Of a stretch of DNA of 64,000 nucleotides, positions 39,885-48,923 are shown one piece after another; the first letter of the stretch is position 1, and each line of letters begins with the position of its first letter. This DNA comes from Hydrangea macrophylla. Taxonomy: Eukaryota > Streptophyta > Magnoliopsida > Cornales > Hydrangeaceae. The DNA lies in the NCBI GenBank assembly GCA_033977485.1, contig CM066995.1, positions 45,939,736 through 46,003,735 of the forward strand. The letters run 5' to 3'. The notes under the pieces were generated by a model. It saw only the letters and a list, made by a program, of their open reading frames with translations, searched no databases and was not told the DNA's origin. Position numbers and translations under genes: made by a program.

Positions 39885-42059
39885 TCAGTCCTCCTCTTCT
39901 TCGTCCTCCGTCGGACCACCCGGAGTGTACGTCGGCGACGGCCTCCTCCTACCGCCTCTACATCTTGGACCAGTCCTCGATGAGCCAGCCCCGCCTCCAC
40001 GATACTGCACACACAAATAAAAATGAGGGCAATCAGTAAGGGAACAACAAAAAGTACAAAAACAGAGTCGAGTCAGAGACTTACCAAGGACGCCATCTGA
40101 TTGGCGGTAAATTGCCGCATACCATCCATCTGTCAAAATAAAAATCCAGGGTTAGAACCTTGTAACCTTAAGAAAGTGCAAAATTAGAGACATACCCGGT
40201 GGTCTCGTGTAAGGACCAGGGACCGTAGGCTAGCCGCCAAGGCGTGACCCTCCTCAGCGTAACTCCAAGGAACGTTGAGGACGCCCGCTGGCTGAGTAGG
40301 GTACCCACATGTGACTCGCGACACCTCCATCATTTGGGGAGTGCCATCAGCGCCTAGAACATTGACAGTCCAATCCCAAGGAGGGATAGGGTCGGGAGCC
40401 TGAGGAGCCTGTCTCCTGTACATCTCGCGAAGCTAAAGGCACAGAATAAGTTAGGAAAAGATAAATCAAAAACATGGATAATGAATATAAACAAAAAAAT
40501 ACAAAAAGAACTCACCTCCAGGAGTGGGAAGTTAGGCATCAGGAAACGGCCACGGTAAGCCTCATAACCGGTCTCAGAAAGAAAATGGTCCCAAACATCG
40601 GTGCCAGCTAAAGCCGCCAGCAGAGCATCTCCAGAAAGGTCACTAGCATCCATCACAGGAGGATCATGAGGAACGCGATACTGGGAACCACCAACCACCT
40701 GCCGAGACACCCGCTCACCAAGGAACCACTGCCTGCACTCAGTACTCTCCAGCAGAAGGCGGCAAGAGGTAAGAGATTTAACCGCTTGTATCTCCTCAGT
40801 GGCGGCATAAGCGACGCCCTCCCAAGGCGCCCAATCAACACTAGAGGCTGTCAACCCAGTTAAGAAGTTCCGAAGCAAAACAATCCGATGGGCCCCGCTC
40901 TTCACCCCAACAACGTCCTTCCACCATCTCAAGCCTCGTGGGAATAGAGGCACAGGAGCCATACCATCCTCATCCTCGCCTGACTCGTCTGCTGGGGAGG
41001 GAGCCAACATCTTCAAGTATTCAAAACTCCAAAGCTGCACAGACAAAGGAGAAATCAGAACAAGTATGAAAATCAAAAAGATGGAAAATAAAAGAAGAAG
41101 CAGTGCATACCTCCCAAGCTCGCCAGAATCCCCCAGTAGATTTAACATCGCCCCGAGAGACCTCCCCCATATGCTTGTAGAGATGGGCCAGGGCAGCACC
41201 GCCCCAGTTGTAGGAGGGGATCTCATCAATGGTCGCCAGGCAAGAAAGGAGCCTCAAGCTCACCCGGTCATTCCTTGTCGCAAAGATGGAGCACCCGAGG
41301 ACATACAGAAGGTAAACCCTCAAAGCTGGGAATTGTTTAGATTGTGATTACCTCTACCATAGGCCCGTTAAAGCCAGCCGCAGGGGAACCAATGCCTCTC
41401 CAAGTTGGGGGGAACAGCCCCAATCAACATCTCCACCGCCTCCGGGTCAATCTCATAAAAATAGTCCAGAACCAGGCGCTTCCCGCCGACCCTCAAGCCC
41501 GTGATCATGGAGAAATCAAAAGGCGTCATAGTCATCTCTCCGAACGGCAGGTGGAAAGTATTGGTAGTGTCCCACCACCTCTCGGCCAGTGCATAGAAGT
41601 GAGCCAGATCATTGCTACTTTTCGAAACCAAGCGGACGAAGCCTCCGAACCCGGCATCATCAACCATCCTCTTAACGGTGGGCGAAAGCTGGGTATACCA
41701 TAAGAAAGCATGGGCAAGGCTACCATGGCCTTTCAAGGCCACTTCCGGCACCTGCACACAACAAAGGCGACAAAAGATGCACAAAATCACTATTCACAAC
41801 CCGAGAGCAAAAATTCACAAAATCAACATTTGAGCACAAGTCGAGCTTCTAACGGTCTCTAAGTGCACACTACGGCTCACAAAACTAGCATAGTACATAA
41901 AAGTGGTCCTAAAATGTCGAAAGTTTCACATACCAAGCTCGCTAGAGCCGCGGCCGAAAGGTGGTGTTGGGGGTCTCGCAAAATCACGTCCGGGGTGTGC
42001 ATCTCGGCCTTCATCCGTCCTTTGGCCTTCTTAGACGGTCTCCTTGAGCTCGAAGCCAT
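39885..42059 (-). pseudogene. Antisense seven-exon plant mobile domain (PMD) gene in element D
   Basis: Minus-strand exons 42059-41934, 41751-41352, 41325-41111, 41034-40516, 40432-40196, 40129-40085 and 40004-39885, all joined by GT...AG. Phases agree throughout and the total is 1662 nt. Exon 1 encodes a basic start (MASSSRRPSKKAKGR). Exons 2-4 carry PMD motifs (AERWWDTTNTFHLPFGEMTM, FDFSMITGLRVGG, YNWGGAALAHLYKH, GFWRAWELWSFEYLKM). The last exon is Arg/Gly-rich with an acidic end. PMD proteins include host MAIN-type silencing proteins and many transposon-borne copies. Breaks: an in-frame TAA at 41368-41370, and a second gap of only 26 nt, too short for a normal plant intron. So this copy is probably inactive, though otherwise well kept. 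Confidence 0.75.
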
Positions 42060-42252
42060 GGATCTACAAGAAAAATGGAAGTCACATTTAAACTTTCTTC
42101 TTGAAAATTTGGGCAAACCAAAACACCAATCAAAAATCCAACTACGGGGAAAGATTACTCACCTGAGCACGCACAAGCTGCGTTTTGGTGAATTTTGGCT
42201 TCAAAAACACCTCAAAATGGCCGAGAATGAGCTTGGAGAGCTCAAAAACCCG

Positions 42253-42260
42253 AAATATAA
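42253..42260 (-). promoter_or_regulatory. Possible TATA element of the antisense PMD gene
   Basis: Minus-strand TTATATTT lies about 195 bp before the PMD ATG and about 20 bp after the palindromic units. A weak match, supported mainly by position. Confidence 0.3.
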
Positions 42261-42280
42261 GAAGATGAAGTCCGGCCACC

Positions 42281-42343
42281 CAGTGCCGCCGCGGCACTGG
42301 CCAACTGCCGCCGCGGCAGTGGCCCAGTGCCGCCGCGGCACTG
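42281..42343 (-). repeat. Three palindromic GC units upstream of the antisense PMD gene
   Basis: GTGCCGCCGCGGCAC (42282-42296), a middle CTGCCGCCGCGGCAGTG unit and GTGCCGCCGCGGCAC (about 42328-42342), with the same linkers and the same variant middle unit as the LTR block at 27541-27600. It lies about 220 bp upstream of the PMD start codon. Confidence 0.9.
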
Positions 42344-42344
42344 C

Positions 42345-42635
42345 TCCCCGTGGGCCCCGCGCCGCTCCGTTTCACTCCGTTTCGCCCCGTTTTGGCCCGT
42401 TTTGGCCTTTTCAGCCCGTTTTTGGCCCCGATCAGCCCCGATGGCCCGTTCCAGTCAAGATTTATGAGGATTTACCCCAAGCAGACTAAAAGTTGTCAGA
42501 ACTACCTCCAGCAGGCAAAAACTGGGAAAAATCGACTCCCGAAGACCCGAATCGGTCGTTTCAGGACAATCGTCGCGAATTCCGATAATTCTGGTAACTG
42601 ATCCTGGTTTTTAGTTATTGCACCGAAGAAAGAAA
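42345..42635. other. Element D, G/C-rich CCCGTTT repeats
   Basis: Degenerate repeats of CCGTTTTGGCCCGTTT type (about 42365-42450) and otherwise no gene. It lies upstream of the antisense gene. Confidence 0.4.
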
Positions 42636-43085
42636 AGAGATTCCCCGTGAACCCTTCATCATCCTCCGAGGACAAAAGCAGACAGATACCAGCTCCCAGA
42701 GGCCCTGACAGGCTCTCTTGGATTGAGCACCGAAAGAGATTCCCCGTGAACCCTGCATCATCCTCCGAGGACAAAAGCAGACAGATACCAGCTCCCAGAG
42801 GCCCTGACGGGCTCTCTTGGATTGAGCAACAAAAGAGATTCCCCGTGAACCCTGCATCATCCTCCGAGGACAAAAGCAGACAGATACCAGCTCCCAGAGG
42901 CCCTGACAGGCTCTCTTGGATTGAGCACCAAAAGAGATTCCCCGTGAACCCTGCATCATCCTCCGAGGATAAAAGCAGACAGATACCAGCTCCCAGAGGC
43001 CCTGACAGGCTCTCTTGGATTGAGCACCAAAAGAGATTCCCCGAGAACCCTGCATCATCCCCCGAGGACAAAAGCAGACAGATAC
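42636..43085 (+). repeat. 99-bp tandem repeat, about 4.5 copies, open on both strands
   Basis: Units of 99 bp (33 codons) start with AGATTCCCCGTGAACCCTGC at intervals from 42636 to 43035. Because 99 is a multiple of 3 the array is open in several frames (189-residue frames on both strands). No known domain was recognised, so protein coding is doubtful. Confidence 0.85.
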
Positions 43086-43738
43086 CAGTCCCCGGAGACC
43101 CCGGCAGGCCCGAAAGATTCGATCAAAAGGAACAGTTGAAGAGAGATCCTAGAAAGTATCGCTTCATCCCCAGCAGATTCAGATTAATCCTCAGCGGATT
43201 TATACACCGTCAGTAGTCCATTGTCGACTCGTCATCTCGATGCAAACATCGTCGGTCCATCGCTCTCATCACACCATTGGGGGGCCTCCATGTTCATCAT
43301 AGGACGTCCCAGGATTTCACATTCGTCCCGTGACTTCTATGTCAGTCTCTTAATTTCCGGAGCCCCTGTGTCCGTCGGTCATTTGCCAAAAGACATCTTC
43401 GATCATAGTCCTCTGAGACCCCAGACCCAATTACATTCGCTCGCAAAGCACACTTCCAGAAGTTTGCCCCTAAACCCGGAGTCTTCTAGACTTCAATGCC
43501 CTTATCTGAGTCACCCACCACGTCACAATCACAAACACTAGCACAACACTAGCCCACTCGGAGTGGCACACCCCTTGGCACCTGCTCATTCTAGGATCAG
43601 AAAACTAGGCATGATAGGACTCATGTATGAGATCATATCACATCCACACATTGCATATCATCCTCATATAGCATAGCATCCGCCTGATTATTGTGTATGT
43701 GCATATGTGATTTATCCCTTTGTGTCCTGAACTACGTC
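43086..43738. other. Element D pre-LTR region, no gene recognised
   Basis: Short open frames only, with no recognised domain. It is probably the untranslated 3' part of the element. Confidence 0.4.
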
Positions 43739-43779
43739 CTGGTCTGATTCCCCTTGGGATACGTAGGCAGCTCACGCGG
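43739..43779 (+). repeat. GAACTACG...ACGTAGGCA hairpin motif, copy 3
   Basis: Third copy, stem CTACGT/ACGTAG with spacer CTGATTCCC, about 145 bp before the 3' LTR. Confidence 0.8.
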
Positions 43780-43908
43780 AGCACGACCAGCATCATCCTT
43801 CCATCTTTTGCAACGCTGTTTGTCCTAAATCTATAGCCTCCAAAAAGTCCTGTCTCTCCAAAACTTTGGCACTCGCTTGCGACATGCGTTGCCTCGCAAG
43901 TTCATGCC

Positions 43909-43922
43909 AAAGAGGGGCAAAC
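43909..43922 (+). other. Element D polypurine tract
   Basis: AAAGAGGGGCAAAC directly precedes the 3' LTR. Confidence 0.85.
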
Positions 43923-46900
43923 TGTAGACACCCCATTTTGTCGGCTATCAGATTTAGGAGACCCATAGCTTGGTGGTTCACAATGATCGTAAAAGACTCA
44001 AAAGGACTCTCGGAAGTCAGCTCTATCTCTCAGAATGCTCAGAATGACCAAAATGCCCTTGAAAGTCCGAAAACTCCCAGATTTGGTCCCAAAGTTCTGA
44101 AAACATGCTACGTCGTAAGAAAAGTGATAAAATGAGTTTTTTAAATAAAACCGGAAGAAATTGTCAGCTCCCAGAGACCCCCGGAAGTCCCGGAAGTTCC
44201 CCGAAAGTCCCCGTTGACCGGTTTGACCAAGGTTTGACCAGGTTTGACCAGAGTTTGACCAAGTTTGACCGAAATTGTCTGAATTCACCAGAACCATTCT
44301 AAATCATGAGAAAAGTATTAAAACAAATTCCAAAAGAAAATCGAGCGAAAACATCAGCTCCTGGGAGCTCCCAGAGGTTCCCAGAACTTCCCGGGAATCC
44401 CAGGTTTGACCGGTTTGACCAAGATCTGACTTTGGAATCGGGGCACCGAAACAATTTTCAAATATTTTTCATGGATACTAGAGGTCAATAGCTTTCCAAC
44501 GGTATATCGCACATAATTTCTGGATTTAAAACGAATTTATTATGAATTTCCAAAGGCGAAAAAGGCGATCAAATCGGCTTTTATCGCGAATACCGCAAAA
44601 CTTTTCAAAGTGACCTATCCCCGAACTATTTTTTATGTAAAGTAGACTCCATTACCTTTCCAACGGTATATCACAACCTCGATTTGGAGTTCGTACGCAT
44701 TTTCTGTGAATTTCGGACAAAATAGGGCCTTTTCGCGAATACCGGAACTTCGGGGGGCCTAAACAGCATTATCCAGACGAAGGGAGGAGCAGTGCCGCCG
44801 CGGCACTCCCCTCCAGAACAGTAAGTTTTTGTAAATACTTTTGTGGTCCCATTTTGATTAATTAAAATCCAAAACGACGTGGTTTCATGATTTCAGATGT
44901 TTGGGACCAATGGGAGTACTTTCTAAATCCCAAAAACACCCCAAGTTGGCCTATATAAACACCCCATTACTCCTCATTTTGGGGGGAGTCAAATGCAAGT
45001 TTAGAGAAAGTTTGGGAGAGAAAGTGTAGAGATAAGGTTAGAGTGGAGAGAAAAGAAGCTTTCTTCTTTGATTTTTCAAAACAAAAGTGAGTTCTAACTT
45101 TGTTTTTACTTCATTACTTCCATTTACTTCAACATTCAATACTCCCAACCACCATTTTAGTGAGCATTCAAGAGTGTGGAAGCTTCTTCCATGTCTAGTG
45201 TCATTACATATGAGTGACACACCAATCTACAAGTCTCATGCTTCATGAATATCATCTATTGATTATCATCTACTTGCTTGCTTATTTATTGTTCATCTCT
45301 TCTCATCCCATTTCTTTTTATTTTCTTTATTTACTTACTAGTTCATCATCATCTAAGTGATGACATGAAGTTTGGGGTGAGTGAATCCTCATGGATAGTA
45401 GCTCTTGACCTCAAAAACATGTTTGATAGATGATGACCATAACCTCAATACTTCCAAGGTATTCTTGGAATGTATTGAAGTTATGTCCAAAAACAAAATA
45501 AATCTCTCCAACAATCTTGGAGGTTCTTAAATGATGAGTTTGATGTAGGTATTCTAAGTGGCTATGATTCTTATTGAGTGTTGAAAACATGTTTTCAAAA
45601 CACCTATTTCAAAACCCCTCTCAATCCCTCTCATTTGGTTTCAAGAAACAAAACTTTGTTTTCTCCAAAATCTTCAAAACAATGAGTCAAAACAGTGAGT
45701 GAGTTGAGTTCAAAGATTTTTCTAGAACACAATACTCAACATATGAATACAAGGCCACTTGGAAAGTCTTCCTAACTTATTGGAGAACACCCATGATTTT
45801 TGGTTTGACTTGGAAGTACTTGGAAATGGTCCATTTGGGTCCCAACATTCCTTCCAAACATTCTGTTTTTGCTGTCACAGCAGCTAGGTCAACTTACGAC
45901 CACTTTTCCAGAAAACTTTTCCAAAAGGGGTAGTCCTAACTTATTTTTTCCTTAAAATTCAATGTCTTAGGAAACTTTCTGTATAAAATAGGCCTCTAGA
46001 TCATTCTTTTTCATTTTCTAAGATTTTCTAACATTTCAGACGACAGTACGAACTCTGTTTCTGAGTGACCTCTATTGTTTGTGTAATTTCTCTCAATCTG
46101 TGATAGCTATTCAAGATTGGCCTTTTGGGTTGTGTTCTACACACAATAAGGAACATCTCCATAGAAAATCATGCATTGAAAACATTCCTAACCCCTCTTT
46201 TCAAATTCCAAAAGATCATGCTACTGTTCTGTCCACTATTCACAGCAAGTACACTTTAACTTTCATTCTTTGATTTGAGGCTTATATGCATTCCAAATTA
46301 GTTCATATCTTAGGAAGTGGTTCATACTACATTTGTATACATCCCATGTTGATTTCATTCATTCATTCTTGCCCATTTTAGACTTCTAAGCCATTCTAGA
46401 AATCCATGTACACAAAACACACTACAACCTTTGCACATTTTTAGATACATACATTGCATTCATGCAAGATTTGGGGTTTTTGTAACTCTTAATCTAAGGA
46501 GATTATAAGGAATGAACTCGATCACTCGTTCATGCTTCCCCTTGATCTATTCATCCTTTCTCATCCGTCCCGGGGATTGAGAGGTCTTCTTTTATCAAAG
46601 AATAACATGCATCATTCTAGCCTTGCTAAGCATATTTTGATTTCTTTGCTTATTTGTTTCAATAACAATTCATGTCCCCTTTAGATTAAGGAAACTTAAT
46701 TACTTGATACGTGATTAGACGATTTTTCCTAGGTTTATTTGTGTGATCTTTCACTTTACATTGCATGATATTTGATTTAAATCTTATGAATGATATTTTA
46801 TCTTTAGATCTTCCATTTTCAAGTTTCTTATGTAATGTAATATACTATCATAGTATTAATTGCCGAACCATACATAGTATAAGATGATTATTTGGATGCT

Positions 46901-47179
46901 AATTGAGGCCCGTCGAAATATGGGGCGAGTTGAGGGTGTTTTAGTCGCGACAAAGGCTCCTTCCTCTCTCGTACCAAAACCCCGAACCAAGTTCTTTGGT
47001 TATGAAGGGCCGGTGCCCTTTATCCATTTGGGTGAGTCAAAATTAGGTTTCTTGGTTCCTTAAAGACCAAGTGGCGACTCTGTATCTGTTTTCAACAGAC
47101 CTATTTTCTTTCTTTGATTCAAATCAATTTCAAAACAATCTCAAACAAGAGAGAAGTGGTCCGAAGCCCGGTATCCACA
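43923..47179 (+). repeat. Element D 3' LTR
   Basis: 3257 bp. It has six instead of seven phased W-box cores (44214-44270), two further cores at 44406 and 44415, and one instead of three palindromic units (44792-44806). TATA box at 44952-44959. Confidence 0.95.
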
Positions 47180-47184
47180 GAGGT
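47180..47184. repeat. Element D target-site duplication, right (GAGGT)
   Basis: An exact copy of 26658-26662. Confidence 0.95.
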
Positions 47185-47980
47185 AAAGTTCGAGTCAAGT
47201 CAATCAATTGAAATAAAAGAACTATCTAACAAACTTGACCGACTTTTAACAATGAACCAAACGACAGCCCCACCCGCTCGTGAAATTTGTGCATTATGTT
47301 CTGATCCTTCACATTCGATACTTGCATGTCCATCGGCGAGTCAATTTCCGGAATTCGTGGAGCAGTACATTAATTCTATTCAACAATACCCACGAAATAA
47401 TTATAATGCAACTACTAATAATCCGGATGCGCCATGGAGAAACCATCCTAACTTCTCGTGGAAAAATAATAATAATAATCCTAATGAGGCGACTAACTTT
47501 CCAAATGCGTATCGACCTCAGTTTCAACCTAATCAATACCAACAACCGCATCCTAATCCGAATCCTTCAAGGGGTAATGCTTTTGAGGAAAAGGTGTTGG
47601 CGTCCCTTAAGACTATTGAAACGCAAGTACAGGCACAAGCACAAATAGTGCACTCACACACACAATCCATTGCGAAGCTTGAATCCCAAATGGGACAACT
47701 AGCTACTGTAGTGAGTCGTAGAAACGAGGGGACGTTGCCTAGTCAAACAATTCAAAACCCTAAGGGACAATATGAGGTTAAGGGGTCGAATGAGCAAGTA
47801 AACGCCATCTCAACTAGGTTGACTACACGAGAAGAGGAGGTAATAGACATTCCGAATGAGAGTGTGAAAGATATGAATAGCAACTCTAATACGACGAAGG
47901 GTGAGGACGTGAGCCAAAATAAGAAAAAAAACAGAATCGGTCCCAACAAATTATATTCCGAGAATGCCATATCCACCTAA
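47185..47980 (+). pseudogene. gag: Element C gag, C-terminal part
   Basis: It continues the gag frame interrupted at 26662. It contains a zinc knuckle CALCSDPSHSILAC (about 47289-47330), an Asn/Pro-rich stretch and a Gln-rich coiled-coil-like segment (TQVQAQAQIVHSHTQSIAKL). The frame ends at 47980, while the protease lies in the +1 frame. The shift falls at or near a run of eight A (47924-47931), so a one-base indel in the run is the likely cause. Confidence 0.85.
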
Positions 47981-48923
47981 TGTTGAGGAACCGTCTAATC
48001 TTACAAATAAAAAGTCTAAGGTTGAGGATATACTCGAGGTATTTAAACAAGTCAAAATAAATATTCCTTTCCTCGATGCTATAAAACAAATTCCTGCTTA
48101 TGCTAAATGTCTAAAAGACCTTTGTACTCAAAAACGCAAAATACGGAGTCATACTCCTAAAAAGGTCTTTCTCACGGAAAAAGTAAGCTCTATATTCCAA
48201 CACGCTCCTCCGAAATATAAAGATCCAGGTACGCCTACGATTTCATGTGTCATAGGTGACACTATCATTCATAGGGCTCTCCTTGACTTAGGAGCGAGTG
48301 TTAACCTTTTACCCTATCACGTTTATAAACAATTAGGATTAGGTAAACTCAAGCCTACAGCCGCTACTATTCAGTTAGCGGATCGTTCTGTCAAAATACC
48401 TAGAGGAATCGTCGAAGACGTGCTAGTAAAAGTTGATCAATGTTTCTATCCTGTAGATTTTATGGTCCTTGACACCGAACTGGTGCTAGATGCTAGGAAA
48501 CATACTCCTGTCATTTTAGGCCGTCCATTCTTAGCCACGGCCAACGTGCGTGTCAATTGTAGAACAGGGGTGATGAAAGTGTCATTTGGGAACATGAACT
48601 TAAAATTAAACGTTTTTAATGCTATGGATCAACCTCCTAAAAACGACGATTCCCTATGTGAGGTGGAAGGTGAGGTAACACGGAATATTGAGCTTACCAA
48701 AGAATTAAAGGTGAGTGGGAAAAATAATATAGCGGACGATGATGAGTGGATGAATCCTAATACTTCGGACCCTAATGCGGAATCGACTCGGAAGGTAAGA
48801 AATCGATTCGAACATAATGACAAACCGTTAATCGATTTAATTCAAAGCGATGTTATTTCTGCTTACCACCGAGCTCTTCCTGATATCCTATTGGGCACAA
48901 ATTCTGATTTTCAGCCTCCGTGA
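47964..48923 (+). CDS. pro: Element C Athila-type protease; pol absent after it
   Basis: An aspartic protease region with the Athila-style active site LDLGASVNLLP (Asp at residue 108 from the Met at 47964) and VILGRPFLATANVRVNCRTG. It is preceded by the conserved NIPFLDAIKQIPAYAKCLKDL. The first in-frame Met is inside the gag overlap, so the natural start is by fusion to gag. The frame ends at 48923 with no RT sequence. Confidence 0.88.
   Translation: MPYPPNVEEPSNLTNKKSKVEDILEVFKQVKINIPFLDAIKQIPAYAKCLKDLCTQKRKIRSHTPKKVFLTEKVSSIFQHAPPKYKDPGTPTISCVIGDTIIHRALLDLGASVNLLPYHVYKQLGLGKLKPTAATIQLADRSVKIPRGIVEDVLVKVDQCFYPVDFMVLDTELVLDARKHTPVILGRPFLATANVRVNCRTGVMKVSFGNMNLKLNVFNAMDQPPKNDDSLCEVEGEVTRNIELTKELKVSGKNNIADDDEWMNPNTSDPNAESTRKVRNRFEHNDKPLIDLIQSDVISAYHRALPDILLGTNSDFQPP

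Larger units (their letters stand above)
26663..47179 (+). mobile_element. Element D: 20.5-kb Tat-lineage Ty3/gypsy with antisense genes
   Basis: LTRs of 3311 and 3257 bp (TGTAGACACC...TATCCACA), a 5-bp TSD, a primer site, gag-pro, RT, a degenerate first RNase H followed by a second archaeal-type RNase H (the Tat hallmark), integrase without chromodomain, and a polypurine tract. Gag to integrase lies in one frame (31230-37742) with two in-frame TAG codons. About 6.2 kb between pol and the 3' LTR holds repeats and two antisense gene-like regions. Size and layout resemble Ogre/Retand-type elements. The LTRs differ at about 23 sites plus two indels, so it is young. Confidence 0.95.

Noticed and set aside
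41326..41351. 26-nt GT...AG segment in the antisense PMD gene read as an intron
   Set aside because: The phase fits, but plant introns are rarely below about 60 nt. I treat it as a shrunken intron or damage, and a reason to call the gene a pseudogene.
42502..43071. A 189-residue minus-strand repetitive protein
   Set aside because: It is the mirror of the 99-bp array; open on both strands because of unit length, with no domain or start context.
47926..47932. A AAA AAC, a classic -1 ribosomal frameshift heptamer, at the gag-protease junction of element C
   Set aside because: It is in the right phase for slippage, but the protease lies in the +1 frame, so a -1 shift would not reach it. An indel in the A run is simpler.
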